In this document: piece after piece, positions 52,689 through 62,322 of the stretch
Position numbering within the stretch: the first letter of the stretch is position 1
Layout: each line of letters opens with the position of its first letter
Source of the DNA: Salsuginibacillus halophilus
GTDB taxonomy: Bacteria > Bacillota > Bacilli > Bacillales > Marinococcaceae
Reading direction: 5' to 3'
DNA length: 64,000 nucleotides
NCBI RefSeq assembly: GCF_003014715.1
Contig: NZ_PYAV01000003.1
Location: 186,001 to 250,000, forward strand
Program-made: the position numbers and the translations under genes
Notes under the pieces: model-generated
Databases searched by the model: none
What the model was told of the DNA's origin: nothing
Seen by the model: only the letters and a program-made list of their open reading frames with translations

Positions 52689-53183
52689 TTAGATCAGCCA
52701 ATGTAAACTGAAATATATGAGCCAGCCGGCACAAATGCTGTGCACAAAACTTTCACCGAGCAAACTGCCGGTTTTTGTGTGAAGCGGAAGTCGTACACGG
52801 CTTTTTAACGGGTACAGCAGGTGCACCCCTTGAATGGTCATCATATCCAAGATAATGTGGCTCGCTGCACCGATAAGCATACCTGTTTGAATGAGGCTTC
52901 CGTACGTTCCTGCGATCATATCCGTTAAAATACCAATGATAAATAAAAACAGCAAGCTGTGTGTAATGCTGCGATGCCCAAAAATTTTAGCTACGGCTGT
53001 TGAGATCGGCTTTGTACGCCGCCCCACCCACGATGATGGATGGCAAATATCTGGTATCAAACCACCAAAAGCAGTACTTGCGACAAATACTGCTCCTTGG
53101 AAAAAGGAATTCGGTTCGTTAGTTACAAATGTATATAGCGCGGCTGCTGCAATTGCTCCAGTAACATGTGTTGCTGCGTTCAT
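52689..53183 (-). CDS. YdjM/DUF457-type membrane-bound metal-dependent hydrolase
   Basis: 164 residues with three to four hydrophobic segments. Conserved metal-binding features include THVTGAIAAAALY at the N-terminus, GGLIPDICHPSSWVGRRT, the FGHRSITHSLLFLFIIG motif and ASHIILDMMTIQGVHLLYPLKSRVRLPL. This is the YdjM (LexA-regulated, DUF457) family of membrane metallohydrolases, similar to phospholipase C in metal site; function not established. It lies next to parC, pointing the same way. Confidence 0.88.
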   Translation of the reverse strand: MNAATHVTGAIAAAALYTFVTNEPNSFFQGAVFVASTAFGGLIPDICHPSSWVGRRTKPISTAVAKIFGHRSITHSLLFLFIIGILTDMIAGTYGSLIQTGMLIGAASHIILDMMTIQGVHLLYPLKSRVRLPLHTKTGSLLGESFVHSICAGWLIYFSLHWLI

Positions 53184-53279
53184 GATGTCTCCCTTTTTCT
53201 TTCTATTCTTTTTCCACTTCTTTTCGATGCATTAGGTTAACATAATAATTTTACGGTAAACCTCATCCGGCGACGTGTA

Positions 53280-55727
53280 TCAAGTAGATGAATCTGGCGC
53301 GTGATCAACATATGTCCACACGCTTGCAATTGTGCCGGTTTCTTTCGTGTCAATAATATAGGAGCCATTACTATAGCGTTCGCTTAACTTTAAATGTTGG
53401 ACTGAACGCTTCATCCAGCTGTCGCCCTCTTTCGTTGTGCCGGCAATTTGTTCAGAAGCTGGTACACTGCCTGCATAAACGAGCCGGTGCGGATCTTTTT
53501 TCAATTCGCGGAACATGGACTGTCCTTTCGTTGCCCGGTTACTTAATGGGAATTCAGTTAATTTCATCTTTTTGGCAGCTCCGCGGTGTGTTACCACAGC
53601 CACTACCGCCTCGTCTTCAGAAGGTGCGGGTACAGCAAGTGCTGCCACAACTTCATCATCTTTAACATTCATACCTTTGACGCCGGCGGTCCGCTGCCCG
53701 GTGACACTTACCTGTTCTTCATGTAAGCGCAGCCCGTTCCCGTTTTTCGTTGCCATAAATAATTGGTGGTTTCCGTTCGTTAAGCTGACTGAAACAACAC
53801 GGTCCTCCCCTTTCAGCTTCACAGCAACTAGCGGTTTCGAATAACGCTGAGGCTGATATTCACTTAGCGGGGTCTGCTTTACCATTCCTTGTGCGGTAAA
53901 GAAAGTTAAGAGCCATTCATTACTGAACTGCGTAATCTGTTCAGCAGCAATTAAACGATCATTTTGATCAATCGGAACGATATTAGCAACGTGCTGCCCG
54001 TTATCTTTCCAGCGGATGTCAGGCAGTTCATAAATCGGTATATAAATATAATGTCCGTTTTCTGTAAATAACAGCAAAGTTTCTGTCGTGTTTGCGTGAC
54101 TGAAGTAAATTAAATCGTCCGTTTCTTTCATGCCCGGCCGCTCATCATTTGAAGCCTGGTAAGAACGCGGGCTCGTCCGCTTAATATAACCTTCTTTTGT
54201 AACGGTCACATACACATCTTCTGCCGGAATCATCGCTTCTTTATCAATTTTTAACTCTTCGACCGTTTCTTCAATGACCGTGCGGCGTTCATTGTGATAC
54301 GTTTTTCTCACTTGGCGCAGCTCTTTTTTCACTTCAAGAGCTAACTTTTTCTCGCTTTGTAAAATGGCTTCAAGCTGAGCAATGCGCTTTTCAAGCTCTG
54401 CCTTTTCTTCTTCAAGTGTTGTTACATCAGTGTTTGTTAAACGGTAAAGCTGTAAATTGACGATCGCTTCTGCCTGAGCATCTGTAAATTGATAAGCTTC
54501 GATTAAGTTGGCTTTAGCATCTTTTTTATTTTCTGAAGAACGAATCGTTTGAATGACTTCATCTAAAATCGAAACAGCATAAACGAGACCTTCAACAATG
54601 TGCAGCCGATCTTTTGCTTTACGAAGTTCGTAAGTGGACCGGTTTTCAATTACATCTTTTTGATGTTGAATGTAAGCATCTAACAGCTCAGGCAGCGATA
54701 ACAAAGCAGGCGTCCGGTCTGAGATCGCAACCATATTAAAATTGTAAGTCATCTGCAGTTCTGTGTTTTTATATAAATAATGTAGAATGCTTGTTGCATC
54801 GGCATCTTTTTTCAGCTCAATGACAACCCGCATCCCGGTCCGATCAGTGTCATCACGAACTTCAGCAATGCCATCGACTTTTTTATCAAACCGGATTTCA
54901 TCCATTTTCTTCACAAGATTAGCTTTCACAACATCATACGGCAGCTCTGTAATGACAATTTGCTCGCGGCCGCCGCGCAGTTCTTCCACTTCAGCAAGTC
55001 CGCGGAGGATCGCTTTGCCTTTCCCCGTTTCATACGCTTTTTTGATGCCGTCTTTGCCTTGTAAAATGCCCCCTCCTGGGAAATCAGGACCCGGCATAAC
55101 CTCCATTAACTCGCTCACGCTAGAAGCCGGCTGATCCATCCGCATTAAAACCGCATCAATTACTTCACTTAAATTATGCGGCGGGATATCTGTCGCATAA
55201 CCAGAAGAAATACCGGTGGAACCATTCACAAGCAGGTTTGGAAACTTAGCTGGAAGCACTACGGGTTCTTCTTCAGTATCATCAAAGTTTGGTATAAACT
55301 CTACCGTCTCTTTCTCAATATCTCGCAGCAGTTCTTTAGCAATCGGTGCAAGGCGCGCTTCAGTATAACGCATCGCAGCCGGCGGATCACCGTCAATTGA
55401 GCCGTTGTTGCCGTGCATTTGTACAAGCAGGTGCCGTGCTTTCCAGTCTTGACTCATACGTACTAAAGCTTCATACACAGAGCTGTCCCCGTGCGGATGA
55501 TAATTCCCGATCACATTACCGACGGTTTTTGCAGCTTTACGAAATGGCTTTTCTGCTGTGTTACCATCCTGCAGCATGGCATATAAAATCCGGCGCTGTA
55601 CCGGTTTTAAGCCATCTCTTGCATCAGGCAGCGCCCTTTCTTGAATAATGTATTTACTATAACGACCGAATCTGTCACCTAGAACGTCTTCAAGTGGTAA
55701 GTCTAAATACGTTTCTGCTTCCGCCAC
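53280..55727 (-). CDS. parC: DNA topoisomerase IV subunit A
   Basis: 815 residues. N-terminal LEDVLGDRFGRYSKYIIQERALPDARDGLKPVQRRILYAM, the quinolone region GNYHPHGDSSVYEALVRMSQDW and the catalytic tyrosine in PPAAMRYTEARL are clear. The C-terminal half holds the six-bladed DNA-wrapping domain with degenerate GxxG repeats (KTSPR..., VKQTPLSEYQP, GVKGMNVKDDEVV). A gyrase-type GQRGGKG box is absent, so it is ParC rather than GyrA. It decatenates chromosomes with ParE. It starts 3 bp after parE ends. Confidence 0.94.
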   Translation of the reverse strand: MAEAETYLDLPLEDVLGDRFGRYSKYIIQERALPDARDGLKPVQRRILYAMLQDGNTAEKPFRKAAKTVGNVIGNYHPHGDSSVYEALVRMSQDWKARHLLVQMHGNNGSIDGDPPAAMRYTEARLAPIAKELLRDIEKETVEFIPNFDDTEEEPVVLPAKFPNLLVNGSTGISSGYATDIPPHNLSEVIDAVLMRMDQPASSVSELMEVMPGPDFPGGGILQGKDGIKKAYETGKGKAILRGLAEVEELRGGREQIVITELPYDVVKANLVKKMDEIRFDKKVDGIAEVRDDTDRTGMRVVIELKKDADATSILHYLYKNTELQMTYNFNMVAISDRTPALLSLPELLDAYIQHQKDVIENRSTYELRKAKDRLHIVEGLVYAVSILDEVIQTIRSSENKKDAKANLIEAYQFTDAQAEAIVNLQLYRLTNTDVTTLEEEKAELEKRIAQLEAILQSEKKLALEVKKELRQVRKTYHNERRTVIEETVEELKIDKEAMIPAEDVYVTVTKEGYIKRTSPRSYQASNDERPGMKETDDLIYFSHANTTETLLLFTENGHYIYIPIYELPDIRWKDNGQHVANIVPIDQNDRLIAAEQITQFSNEWLLTFFTAQGMVKQTPLSEYQPQRYSKPLVAVKLKGEDRVVSVSLTNGNHQLFMATKNGNGLRLHEEQVSVTGQRTAGVKGMNVKDDEVVAALAVPAPSEDEAVVAVVTHRGAAKKMKLTEFPLSNRATKGQSMFRELKKDPHRLVYAGSVPASEQIAGTTKEGDSWMKRSVQHLKLSERYSNGSYIIDTKETGTIASVWTYVDHAPDSST

Positions 55728-55730
55728 GGT

Positions 55731-57698
55731 TTATTCCTCCTCTGTCACGTGCAGGTTATCGTTTTCAAGCAGGTTGCCCTCTTCTTCTAATCCGAAAGCA
55801 ACGTTTGATTCAATCCAGCGCCGGCGCGGCTCAACTTTATCCCCCATTAAGGTGGTCACCCGCTTGTCTGCCCGGGCAAGGTCATCAATGGTGACACGGA
55901 CGAGCGTTCTTGTTTCCGGGCTCATTGTCGTTTCCCAAAGCTGGTCGGCATCCATCTCACCAAGTCCTTTGTAGCGCTGAATGCTGTAGCCTTTACCAAC
56001 CTTTTGAATCGCTTCACTTAACTCTTCTTCGTTCCAGGCATAAACCGTTTTTTCTTTCGCTCCACTTCCTTTACTTACTTTATAAAGTGGCGGCAGTGCG
56101 ATAAACACTTTGCCGGCTTCCACAAGCGGGAGCATGTAGCGGTAGAAAAAGGTTAGCAGCAATACTTGAATGTGCGCACCATCTGTATCGGCATCGGTCA
56201 TAATCACAACTTTGTTGTAGTTGCTGTCTTCTAAATTAAAGTCTGCCCCGACCCCGGCGCCAAGCGCATAAATAATCGTGCGGATTTCTTCGTTTTTCAT
56301 AATATCTTCAAGCTTCGCTTTTTCTGTATTGATGACTTTACCGCGCAGCGGAAGGACAGCTTGAAACTTACGGTCGCGCCCCTGTTTGGCTGAACCGCCG
56401 GCAGAGTCCCCTTCCACAAGATACAGTTCATTGGCGTCCGGCTTTTTCGACTGGGCCGGTGTCAATTTACCGCTTAAAAGCGCATCTTTTTTCTTTGCTT
56501 TCTTCCCGGTACGTGCTTCTTCACGGGCTTTACGAGCTGCTTCTCTAGCCTGCTGGGCTTTAATCGCCTTTTTAATGAGCATGGCACTCGTTTGTGGATT
56601 TTCTTCAAAAAAGTAAGTCAGCTTTTCAGCCACAAAAGCATCCATCGCCGAACGTGCTTCAGGTGTACCTAGTTTACCTTTCGTCTGTCCTTCAAACTGT
56701 AGTTTCTGCTCCGGTACGCGAATTGAGATCACAGCTGTAAATCCTTCACGGATGTCGGAGCCGTCTAAGTTTTTATCTTTTTCCTTTAAGAGCTGCTGTT
56801 TGCGGGCGTACTCATTAATCACCCGTGTAAATGCCGTTTTCGTTCCGGATTCGTGGGTTCCGCCATCCTTTGTCCGTACGTTATTCACAAACGAAAGCAC
56901 ATTTTCTGTATAGCCGTCGTTAAACTGAAATGCAAGCTCTAAATCAATTTCGTTCTGTTCTCCTTTAAAGAAAACGACAGAATGAAGCGTCTCTTTATCT
57001 TCGTTTAAGTAGCTGACAAATGCTTGGATCCCGTCTTCGTATTGAAACGTTTCTTTCCGCTTTTTTCCTGGACGCTCATCTACGAGATGAATCGCAACGC
57101 CATTCAGAAGAAATGCAGCTTCCTGCAGGCGTTCAGCTAACTGCTCGTAGCTGAATGTTGTAACGGAAAATATAGCTGGGTCCGGGAGAAACGTAATTTT
57201 CGTTCCTGTCTTTTTCGTGCTGCCTGCAGGTTCAAGGGTCGTTTGCGGCTGACCACCAGAAGTGAACGTCTGTTTATAAATTTGACCGTCCCGATAAATC
57301 TCAAGTTCAAGCCAAGCTGAGAGCGCATTAACAACTGAGGCACCAACGCCGTGCAGCCCGCCGGTTGCGCCGTATCCGCCCTGACCGAATTTACCACCGG
57401 CATGCAGTACCGTCATAATCACTTCCGGCGTCGGTCGTCCCGTTTGGTGTGTACCTACAGGCATCCCCCGCCCCTGGTCGATTACACTTACGCTGTCGTC
57501 AGCGTTCAGCTTCACTGTAATGTCATTTCCGAAACCGCCGAGCGCTTCATCTACAGCATTATCGACAATCTCAAACACGAGGTGATGCAGCCCGCGGCCG
57601 TCTGTACTTCCGATATACATACCGGGGCGTTTTCTCACAGCTTCTAACCCTTCAAGTACTTGTATCGCATCATCATTATATTCAACATTCGAACTCAT
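55731..57698 (-). CDS. parE: DNA topoisomerase IV subunit B
   Basis: 655 residues from ATG 57698 (the TTG at 57725 precedes the ribosome site). The GHKL ATPase is seen in LVFEIVDNAVDEALGG, VIDQGRGMPVGTHQ and GGKFGQGGYGATGGLHGVGASVVNALS. The Toprim domain is ELYLVEGDSAGGSAKQGRDRKFQAVLPLRGKV with IMTDADTDGAHIQVLLL and the RYKGLGEMDADQLWETTM motif. It supplies ATP-driven strand passage for topoisomerase IV. It heads the parE-parC operon; a TATAAT lies about 40 bp upstream. Confidence 0.95.
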   Translation of the reverse strand: MSSNVEYNDDAIQVLEGLEAVRKRPGMYIGSTDGRGLHHLVFEIVDNAVDEALGGFGNDITVKLNADDSVSVIDQGRGMPVGTHQTGRPTPEVIMTVLHAGGKFGQGGYGATGGLHGVGASVVNALSAWLELEIYRDGQIYKQTFTSGGQPQTTLEPAGSTKKTGTKITFLPDPAIFSVTTFSYEQLAERLQEAAFLLNGVAIHLVDERPGKKRKETFQYEDGIQAFVSYLNEDKETLHSVVFFKGEQNEIDLELAFQFNDGYTENVLSFVNNVRTKDGGTHESGTKTAFTRVINEYARKQQLLKEKDKNLDGSDIREGFTAVISIRVPEQKLQFEGQTKGKLGTPEARSAMDAFVAEKLTYFFEENPQTSAMLIKKAIKAQQAREAARKAREEARTGKKAKKKDALLSGKLTPAQSKKPDANELYLVEGDSAGGSAKQGRDRKFQAVLPLRGKVINTEKAKLEDIMKNEEIRTIIYALGAGVGADFNLEDSNYNKVVIMTDADTDGAHIQVLLLTFFYRYMLPLVEAGKVFIALPPLYKVSKGSGAKEKTVYAWNEEELSEAIQKVGKGYSIQRYKGLGEMDADQLWETTMSPETRTLVRVTIDDLARADKRVTTLMGDKVEPRRRWIESNVAFGLEEEGNLLENDNLHVTEEE

Positions 57699-57895
57699 CG
57701 TCGTTTGTGTCCCCTTTCCTCGCAACCATCTATGACACAGTCTATATTATACAATACCATATGCAGAACGTACGTTTCTATAATTTTTCAAAAGGTTGAC
57801 GTTCTTTTGAGTATATTTCCATTTATCTGGGCATCGTAAAACCGAAAGCAATGATTCTTTCACTTTACCGAAAGAGAAGTAAAGGAGGGTTATCG

Positions 57896-58672
57896 ATGGC
57901 AGATGAACAGGAAACGGGTGGCGTCACCCGGCGCGAGTTTTTAAAAAACAGCGGCTTAGTCGTCGGAGGTGCCGTTGGCGGTACCGTTCTCGGAGGTGTG
58001 CTCGGTCGTGAACTTTTCCCTGCACCACAACAAGGAGCTTCACCAGAAGAAGATACTTCCGACAGCGGTAATGGCGGTGCAGAAACTCCCGATTATACAG
58101 AAGCGCGCATGTTTTTCAAGCGCGAAGAAGATTTCCGGGTCCTTTCAGCAGCAGTTGAACGCATTTTCCCTGAAGATGATCTTGGGCCGGGTGCAATCGC
58201 GTTAGGTGTTCCTTACTACATCGACAAACAACTTGCCGGTGGTTACGGGCGTAACGCCCGAGAGTACATGCAGGGACCTTTTTTCGAAGGAGCGGAGACG
58301 CAAGGTTATCAAAGCGGACTGCTGCGTCAAGAAGCTTTCTTGCAAGGGGTTCGTAAAATTCAGCAGGAAAGTGAGAGCCGTACAGATGATGCTTACTTTG
58401 ATGCTGAAGAAGATACCCAGGATGAAATTCTTGAAGCCTTTGAAGCAGGTGACATTGAAATGGAAGGCATCAACGCAACAACCTTTTTCGGTATGCTCCG
58501 CCAAGCTACCCTTGAAGGGGTTTATGCTGATCCTGTGTATGGTGGTAACCGAAACATGGGCGGATGGCGCTTAAAAGACTACCCTGGCGCGCAAATGGCT
58601 TACATTCAAATGATTGAAGAAGATGAGTTTGTTGAAATGGATCCGATTAGTTTGCACGATCACCATACGTAA
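57896..58672 (+). CDS. Gluconate 2-dehydrogenase subunit 3-like protein with Tat signal
   Basis: 258 residues from ATG 57896, 5-6 bp after GGAGGG. Twin-arginine signal: TRREFLKNSGLVVGGAVGGTVLGGVLG. After an acidic linker, the gluconate 2-dehydrogenase subunit 3 domain (from about residue 75) reads ARMFFKREEDFRVLSAAVERIFPEDDLGPGAIALGVPYYIDKQLAGGYGR and TLEGVYADPVYGGNRNMGGWRLKDYPGAQMAY. This small subunit carries its GMC partner, which has no signal of its own, across the membrane through the Tat pore. The partner gene follows 19 bp later. Confidence 0.92.
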   Translation: MADEQETGGVTRREFLKNSGLVVGGAVGGTVLGGVLGRELFPAPQQGASPEEDTSDSGNGGAETPDYTEARMFFKREEDFRVLSAAVERIFPEDDLGPGAIALGVPYYIDKQLAGGYGRNAREYMQGPFFEGAETQGYQSGLLRQEAFLQGVRKIQQESESRTDDAYFDAEEDTQDEILEAFEAGDIEMEGINATTFFGMLRQATLEGVYADPVYGGNRNMGGWRLKDYPGAQMAYIQMIEEDEFVEMDPISLHDHHT

Positions 58673-58691
58673 CCTGGAAGGAGGATGAGTC

Positions 58692-60404
58692 ATGGCAACA
58701 GAACTTCCGAGAAAGCAGGCTGTTGTTGTCGGTGTCGGTTGGGCCGGCGGCATTATCGCAGCAGAGCTTACAAAAGCCGGCATTGAAGTAATCGGTCTTG
58801 AAAGGGGCCAGGAAAAGACTGTTGATGATTTTAAAATGCAAAAAGATGAACTTCGTTACGCCCTTCGTTACGATTTGATGCAGGATTTAAGTAAAGAAAC
58901 CATTACATTTCGAAATGACCAAGATATGCGGGCACTACCTATGCGTCAGCTCGGATCTTTTTTGCTTGGAACGGATGTCGGCGGAGCCGGTATTCACTGG
59001 AATGGGCAGTGTCCGCGCTTTCTTCCGTACGACTTTGAAATCCGCTCGAAAACAGAAGAACGTTATGGGAGCGACAAAATCCCAGCTGACATGACACTAC
59101 AGGACTGGGGAATTAGTTATGATGAAATCGAACCGTATTTTCAAAAGTTTGATGAAACGATCGGCACTTCCGGTGAAGACAATGACCTTACGGCACCACG
59201 CTCCGAACCATTCCCGACACCACCGATGAAAGAAACGCGGGCGTTGCGGAAATTTAAAAATGCAGCTGAAGAGCTTGGGTATCACCCATACCAAGTCGCA
59301 AGCGCCAACTTAAGTGAAGTGTATGAGAACCCTGATGGTCAAACGATCCAGGCATGTCAGTACTGTTCTTTTTGCGAGCGGTTCGGGTGTGATTATCAAG
59401 CAAAGTCTGATCCGGTGATTACTGTTATCCCAACGGCAAAAGAAACCGGTAATTTTGAGCTGCGCACGCACGCCAATGTTCGACGTGTATCATATGACGG
59501 TGAGAAAACGGATGGGGTTTATTTTATAGATACACGTACTGGTGAAGAATTTTACCAGCCGGCAGATGTTGTGGTTTTAACGACATATGTCATGAACAAC
59601 ACCCGCCTGCTGCTGCAGTCGGAGATCGGCCGGCCATATAACCCGGAAACAAATGAAGGTGTCATCGGTAAAAACTACTGCTATCAAGTGATGGCTAGCG
59701 CCCAAGGATTTTTTGAAGAAGAACGGTTTAATTTGTACGCCGGTGCCGGTGCGTTAGGCGCTGCTTTGGATGACTTTAATGGTGATAACTTCGATCATTC
59801 CGATGAAGACTTCATCCACGGCGGGATTGTTCAGATCACCCAGACCGGGATACGGCCGATTAATACAAATCCAGTGCCTTCAGACGTGAAATCATGGGGG
59901 AAAGAATTTAAAGAAGCTTCCCTGCATTATTTTTACCGGACACTCACCGTAGCAAGTCAAGGGGCAAGCATGCCATACAGATATAATTACCTTGACCTTG
60001 ATCCGACGTATAAAGACGCCCTTGGTGACCCTCTCTTGCGCATGACTTATAACTTTACAGAACAAGACCGTAAGCTCGCCGCCCATCAAACGAAGCGGTG
60101 CGCTGAAGTGCTTGAAGCAATGAACCCGGACAAAATTGAAGCGAATGAGGATATCGGCGATTACGATATCGTGCCGTACCAAACGACTCACAATACAGGT
60201 GGTGTCATTATGGGCGGCGATCCGGAAACGTCAGCGGTTAATAACTACTTGCAAATGTGGGATTGTGAGAACTTGTTTGTGGCAGGTGCCTCGGCATTTG
60301 CACATAACAGCGGTTATAACCCGACACCAACCGTTGGCGCAATTGCGTACCGTGCAGCTGACGGCATTAAAAAATACTTTGAAAACCCAGGTGCTCTTGC
60401 TTGA
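58692..60404 (+). CDS. GMC-family FAD oxidoreductase (gluconate 2-dehydrogenase large-subunit type)
   Basis: 570 residues. FAD binding is seen in AVVVGVGWAGGIIAAELTKAGIEVIGLERG. Also present are GGAGIHWNGQCPRF, the cysteine-rich QACQYCSFCERFGCDYQAKSDP, and the C-terminal VPYQTTHNTGGVIMGGDPETSAVNNYLQMWDCENLFVAGASAFAHNSGYNPTPTVGAIAYRAADGI, with the active His/Asn pair of GMC enzymes. It lacks its own signal and should be exported with the Tat-signal subunit. It oxidises a sugar acid or alcohol at the outer membrane face; the substrate and electron acceptor are not evident, as no cytochrome subunit gene follows. Confidence 0.9.
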   Translation: MATELPRKQAVVVGVGWAGGIIAAELTKAGIEVIGLERGQEKTVDDFKMQKDELRYALRYDLMQDLSKETITFRNDQDMRALPMRQLGSFLLGTDVGGAGIHWNGQCPRFLPYDFEIRSKTEERYGSDKIPADMTLQDWGISYDEIEPYFQKFDETIGTSGEDNDLTAPRSEPFPTPPMKETRALRKFKNAAEELGYHPYQVASANLSEVYENPDGQTIQACQYCSFCERFGCDYQAKSDPVITVIPTAKETGNFELRTHANVRRVSYDGEKTDGVYFIDTRTGEEFYQPADVVVLTTYVMNNTRLLLQSEIGRPYNPETNEGVIGKNYCYQVMASAQGFFEEERFNLYAGAGALGAALDDFNGDNFDHSDEDFIHGGIVQITQTGIRPINTNPVPSDVKSWGKEFKEASLHYFYRTLTVASQGASMPYRYNYLDLDPTYKDALGDPLLRMTYNFTEQDRKLAAHQTKRCAEVLEAMNPDKIEANEDIGDYDIVPYQTTHNTGGVIMGGDPETSAVNNYLQMWDCENLFVAGASAFAHNSGYNPTPTVGAIAYRAADGIKKYFENPGALA

Positions 60405-60422
60405 TTTTAAGGAGGTTAAATG

Positions 60423-60623
60423 ATGCTTACAAACATTGGTGTACCTACGTTAATCTTAATTTTAGCGCTTGCCCTCCTCTTATTCGGACCGAAAAAGCTT
60501 CCTGAAATCGGAAGTGCATTTGGCCAAACCCTTGCCGAGTTTAAACGCTCAACAAAACAGTTAATGGATGAAGAACAGGAGACAGAACACCCGGCTGAAA
60601 ACACCGGAGAAGACCGCTCATGA
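60423..60623 (+). CDS. tatA: Sec-independent translocase protein TatA
   Basis: 66 residues. One membrane helix followed by the amphipathic hinge: [43 protein letters not shown], with the FGPKKLPE motif of TatA. A short acidic tail ends EENTGEDRS-like. The second of two adjacent ATGs is preferred by spacing to GGAGG. It is 18 bp after the GMC gene and overlaps tatC by 4 bp. A dedicated pair with TatC for the upstream substrate is likely, as in the Bacillus subtilis phoD-tatAd-tatCd arrangement. Confidence 0.94.
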   Translation: MLTNIGVPTLILILALALLLFGPKKLPEIGSAFGQTLAEFKRSTKQLMDEEQETEHPAENTGEDRS

Positions 60624-61366
60624 CACAGCGGACATTTGATGTGCCGGAGGCCGGTCGGCGTCCGGCACTTCAGCATTTGCTGGAATTGAGGCGGGCAATG
60701 CTTCGTTCGTTTGTCATCTTACTGCTTTTGTTTATCGGTATGGTGATCACGTTAAGGCTGGGCATGGATCTTATCTTAGGGGATCACGAACTTGTCATGC
60801 TCGGTCCGATGGATGTCATCCGGTTGTATATGACTGTCTCCGGGGTGTTATCACTAGGGTTGGCGCTGCCGTGGTTTTTGTTTGAAGCCTGGCGGTTTAT
60901 TAAGCCGGCACTGCATGACACAGAAGCCCGCTGGATGGCAAGTGTTGTTCCTGCGTCCCTTTTTTCATTTTTAACCGGCATTTCGTTTGGGTATTTTATC
61001 GTGTTTCCAGTTGTTTATGACTTTTTATTAGGTCTTGGTTCACTCCATTTTTCAATGATGATCACGGCTGAAGATTATGTATCATTTCTACTCATGTCCA
61101 CCCTCCCGCTCGGTGTGTTGTTTCAACTTCCACTTGTCTTGATGGGGTTCGCCGCAATGGGCCTTGTAACGGCTGAGCGTCTTTCTGCTTCGCGTAAATA
61201 TGCGTACTTTACGTTGTTTTGTTTGTCGGCGTTTATTACACCGCCGGATTTGTTGTCCGATTTGTTAGTGCTCGGTCCATTTTTTCTACTGTATGAATTC
61301 GGCATTCTCTTAGCCCGCTGGGTTGAACGGCGCCGCACGACAGCTGAACCACTCGCTAAGAGTTAA
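60620..61366 (+). CDS. tatC: Sec-independent translocase protein TatC
   Basis: 248 residues with six membrane helices. TatC landmarks: [17 protein letters not shown] at the N-terminus for signal recognition, [76 protein letters not shown], and [30 protein letters not shown]. It recognises the twin-arginine signal of the exported subunit. Overlaps tatA by 4 bp and is followed 18 bp later by a catalase gene. Confidence 0.96.
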   Translation: MTQRTFDVPEAGRRPALQHLLELRRAMLRSFVILLLLFIGMVITLRLGMDLILGDHELVMLGPMDVIRLYMTVSGVLSLGLALPWFLFEAWRFIKPALHDTEARWMASVVPASLFSFLTGISFGYFIVFPVVYDFLLGLGSLHFSMMITAEDYVSFLLMSTLPLGVLFQLPLVLMGFAAMGLVTAERLSASRKYAYFTLFCLSAFITPPDLLSDLLVLGPFFLLYEFGILLARWVERRRTTAEPLAKS

Positions 61367-61384
61367 TTTGTAGGAGGAGATGAA

Positions 61385-62290
61385 TTGTTTAAACGTATAG
61401 ATCGTTTGCAAGTGAAACTGCCAAAACCAAGCCAGCCTGACCCAGCGTCAGCCCAAGCGGTACAGGAACTACTCGGCGGACGTTTTGGTGAGATGTCCAC
61501 GATGAACAATTATTTGTATCAGTCTTTTAATTTCCGGGCGAAAAAGAAACTCCGTCCGTTTTACGAGCTGATCGCAAGCATATCAGCTGAAGAAATCGGC
61601 CATGTTGAACTCGTAGCCAACACGATTAACCAATGTCTCGACGGCCATATCGGAAACAAAAGCAAGAATCCTGATGAAACACCGCTGCGTGAAGCACTCG
61701 GCTTCGGAAACAAATTTAATTTTATTCTCGGCGGGCAAAACGCTGTACCCACCGGTGCTGACGGCCGGCCCTGGTCAGGGGATTACGTCTTCTCCAGCGG
61801 TAATTTAGTTGATGATTTGCTGCATAACTTTTATTTAGAGTGCGGCGCAAGAACGCATAAAATGCGGGTGTATGAAATGACCGACAACGAAACCGCCCGC
61901 GAATTGACCGGATACCTGCTCGTTCGCGGCGGGGTGCATGCTGTCGCTTATGCAAAAGCATTGGAGGAGATCACAGGTGTAGATATGACGAAAATGCTTC
62001 CTGTCCCTGACCTTGACAACTCCAAATTTGATTATGCACGTAAATATGAAGAAGAAGGCTCGCACTTAAAGCTTTATCGTTTCAGCGACCATGATTACGG
62101 GCTGCTTGACCGTATTTGGAAAGGCCCTACCCCTGTTGGACCTCCAGGTGAACTTGAAGTTGTAGAAGGCGTGCCTGATGGCGCAGAAATTCCGGATTAT
62201 GAACACATCCCGGAAGAATTCGCACCTGGATTTGACGAAGAACAGTTCCGTGAGCTATCTAAGCGTTTAAAATACGAAGCAGGATTGTAA
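61385..62290 (+). CDS. Manganese catalase (paralog 2)
   Basis: 301 residues from TTG 61385 after AGGAGGAG. Same family and length as the copy at 19514: metal-site segments ELLGGRFGEMSTMNNY, EEIGHVELV, ECGARTHKMRVYEM and RGGVHAVAYAKA are all intact. The N-terminus lacks the short MPMFMRQ start of the other copy. As the last gene of the Tat/GMC operon it could remove hydrogen peroxide produced by the exported oxidoreductase, although the catalase itself has no export signal. The gene ends in a strong terminator. Confidence 0.94.
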   Translation: MFKRIDRLQVKLPKPSQPDPASAQAVQELLGGRFGEMSTMNNYLYQSFNFRAKKKLRPFYELIASISAEEIGHVELVANTINQCLDGHIGNKSKNPDETPLREALGFGNKFNFILGGQNAVPTGADGRPWSGDYVFSSGNLVDDLLHNFYLECGARTHKMRVYEMTDNETARELTGYLLVRGGVHAVAYAKALEEITGVDMTKMLPVPDLDNSKFDYARKYEEEGSHLKLYRFSDHDYGLLDRIWKGPTPVGPPGELEVVEGVPDGAEIPDYEHIPEEFAPGFDEEQFRELSKRLKYEAGL

Positions 62291-62317
62291 AAAAAGCAGC
62301 CGGCCGGCTGCTTTTTT
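62289..62317. terminator. Bidirectional terminator after catalase 2
   Basis: GCAGCCGG and CCGGCTGC back to back (a 16-bp perfect palindrome) flanked by A7 and T6, serving both convergent genes. Confidence 0.85.
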
Positions 62318-62322
62318 CTTCG

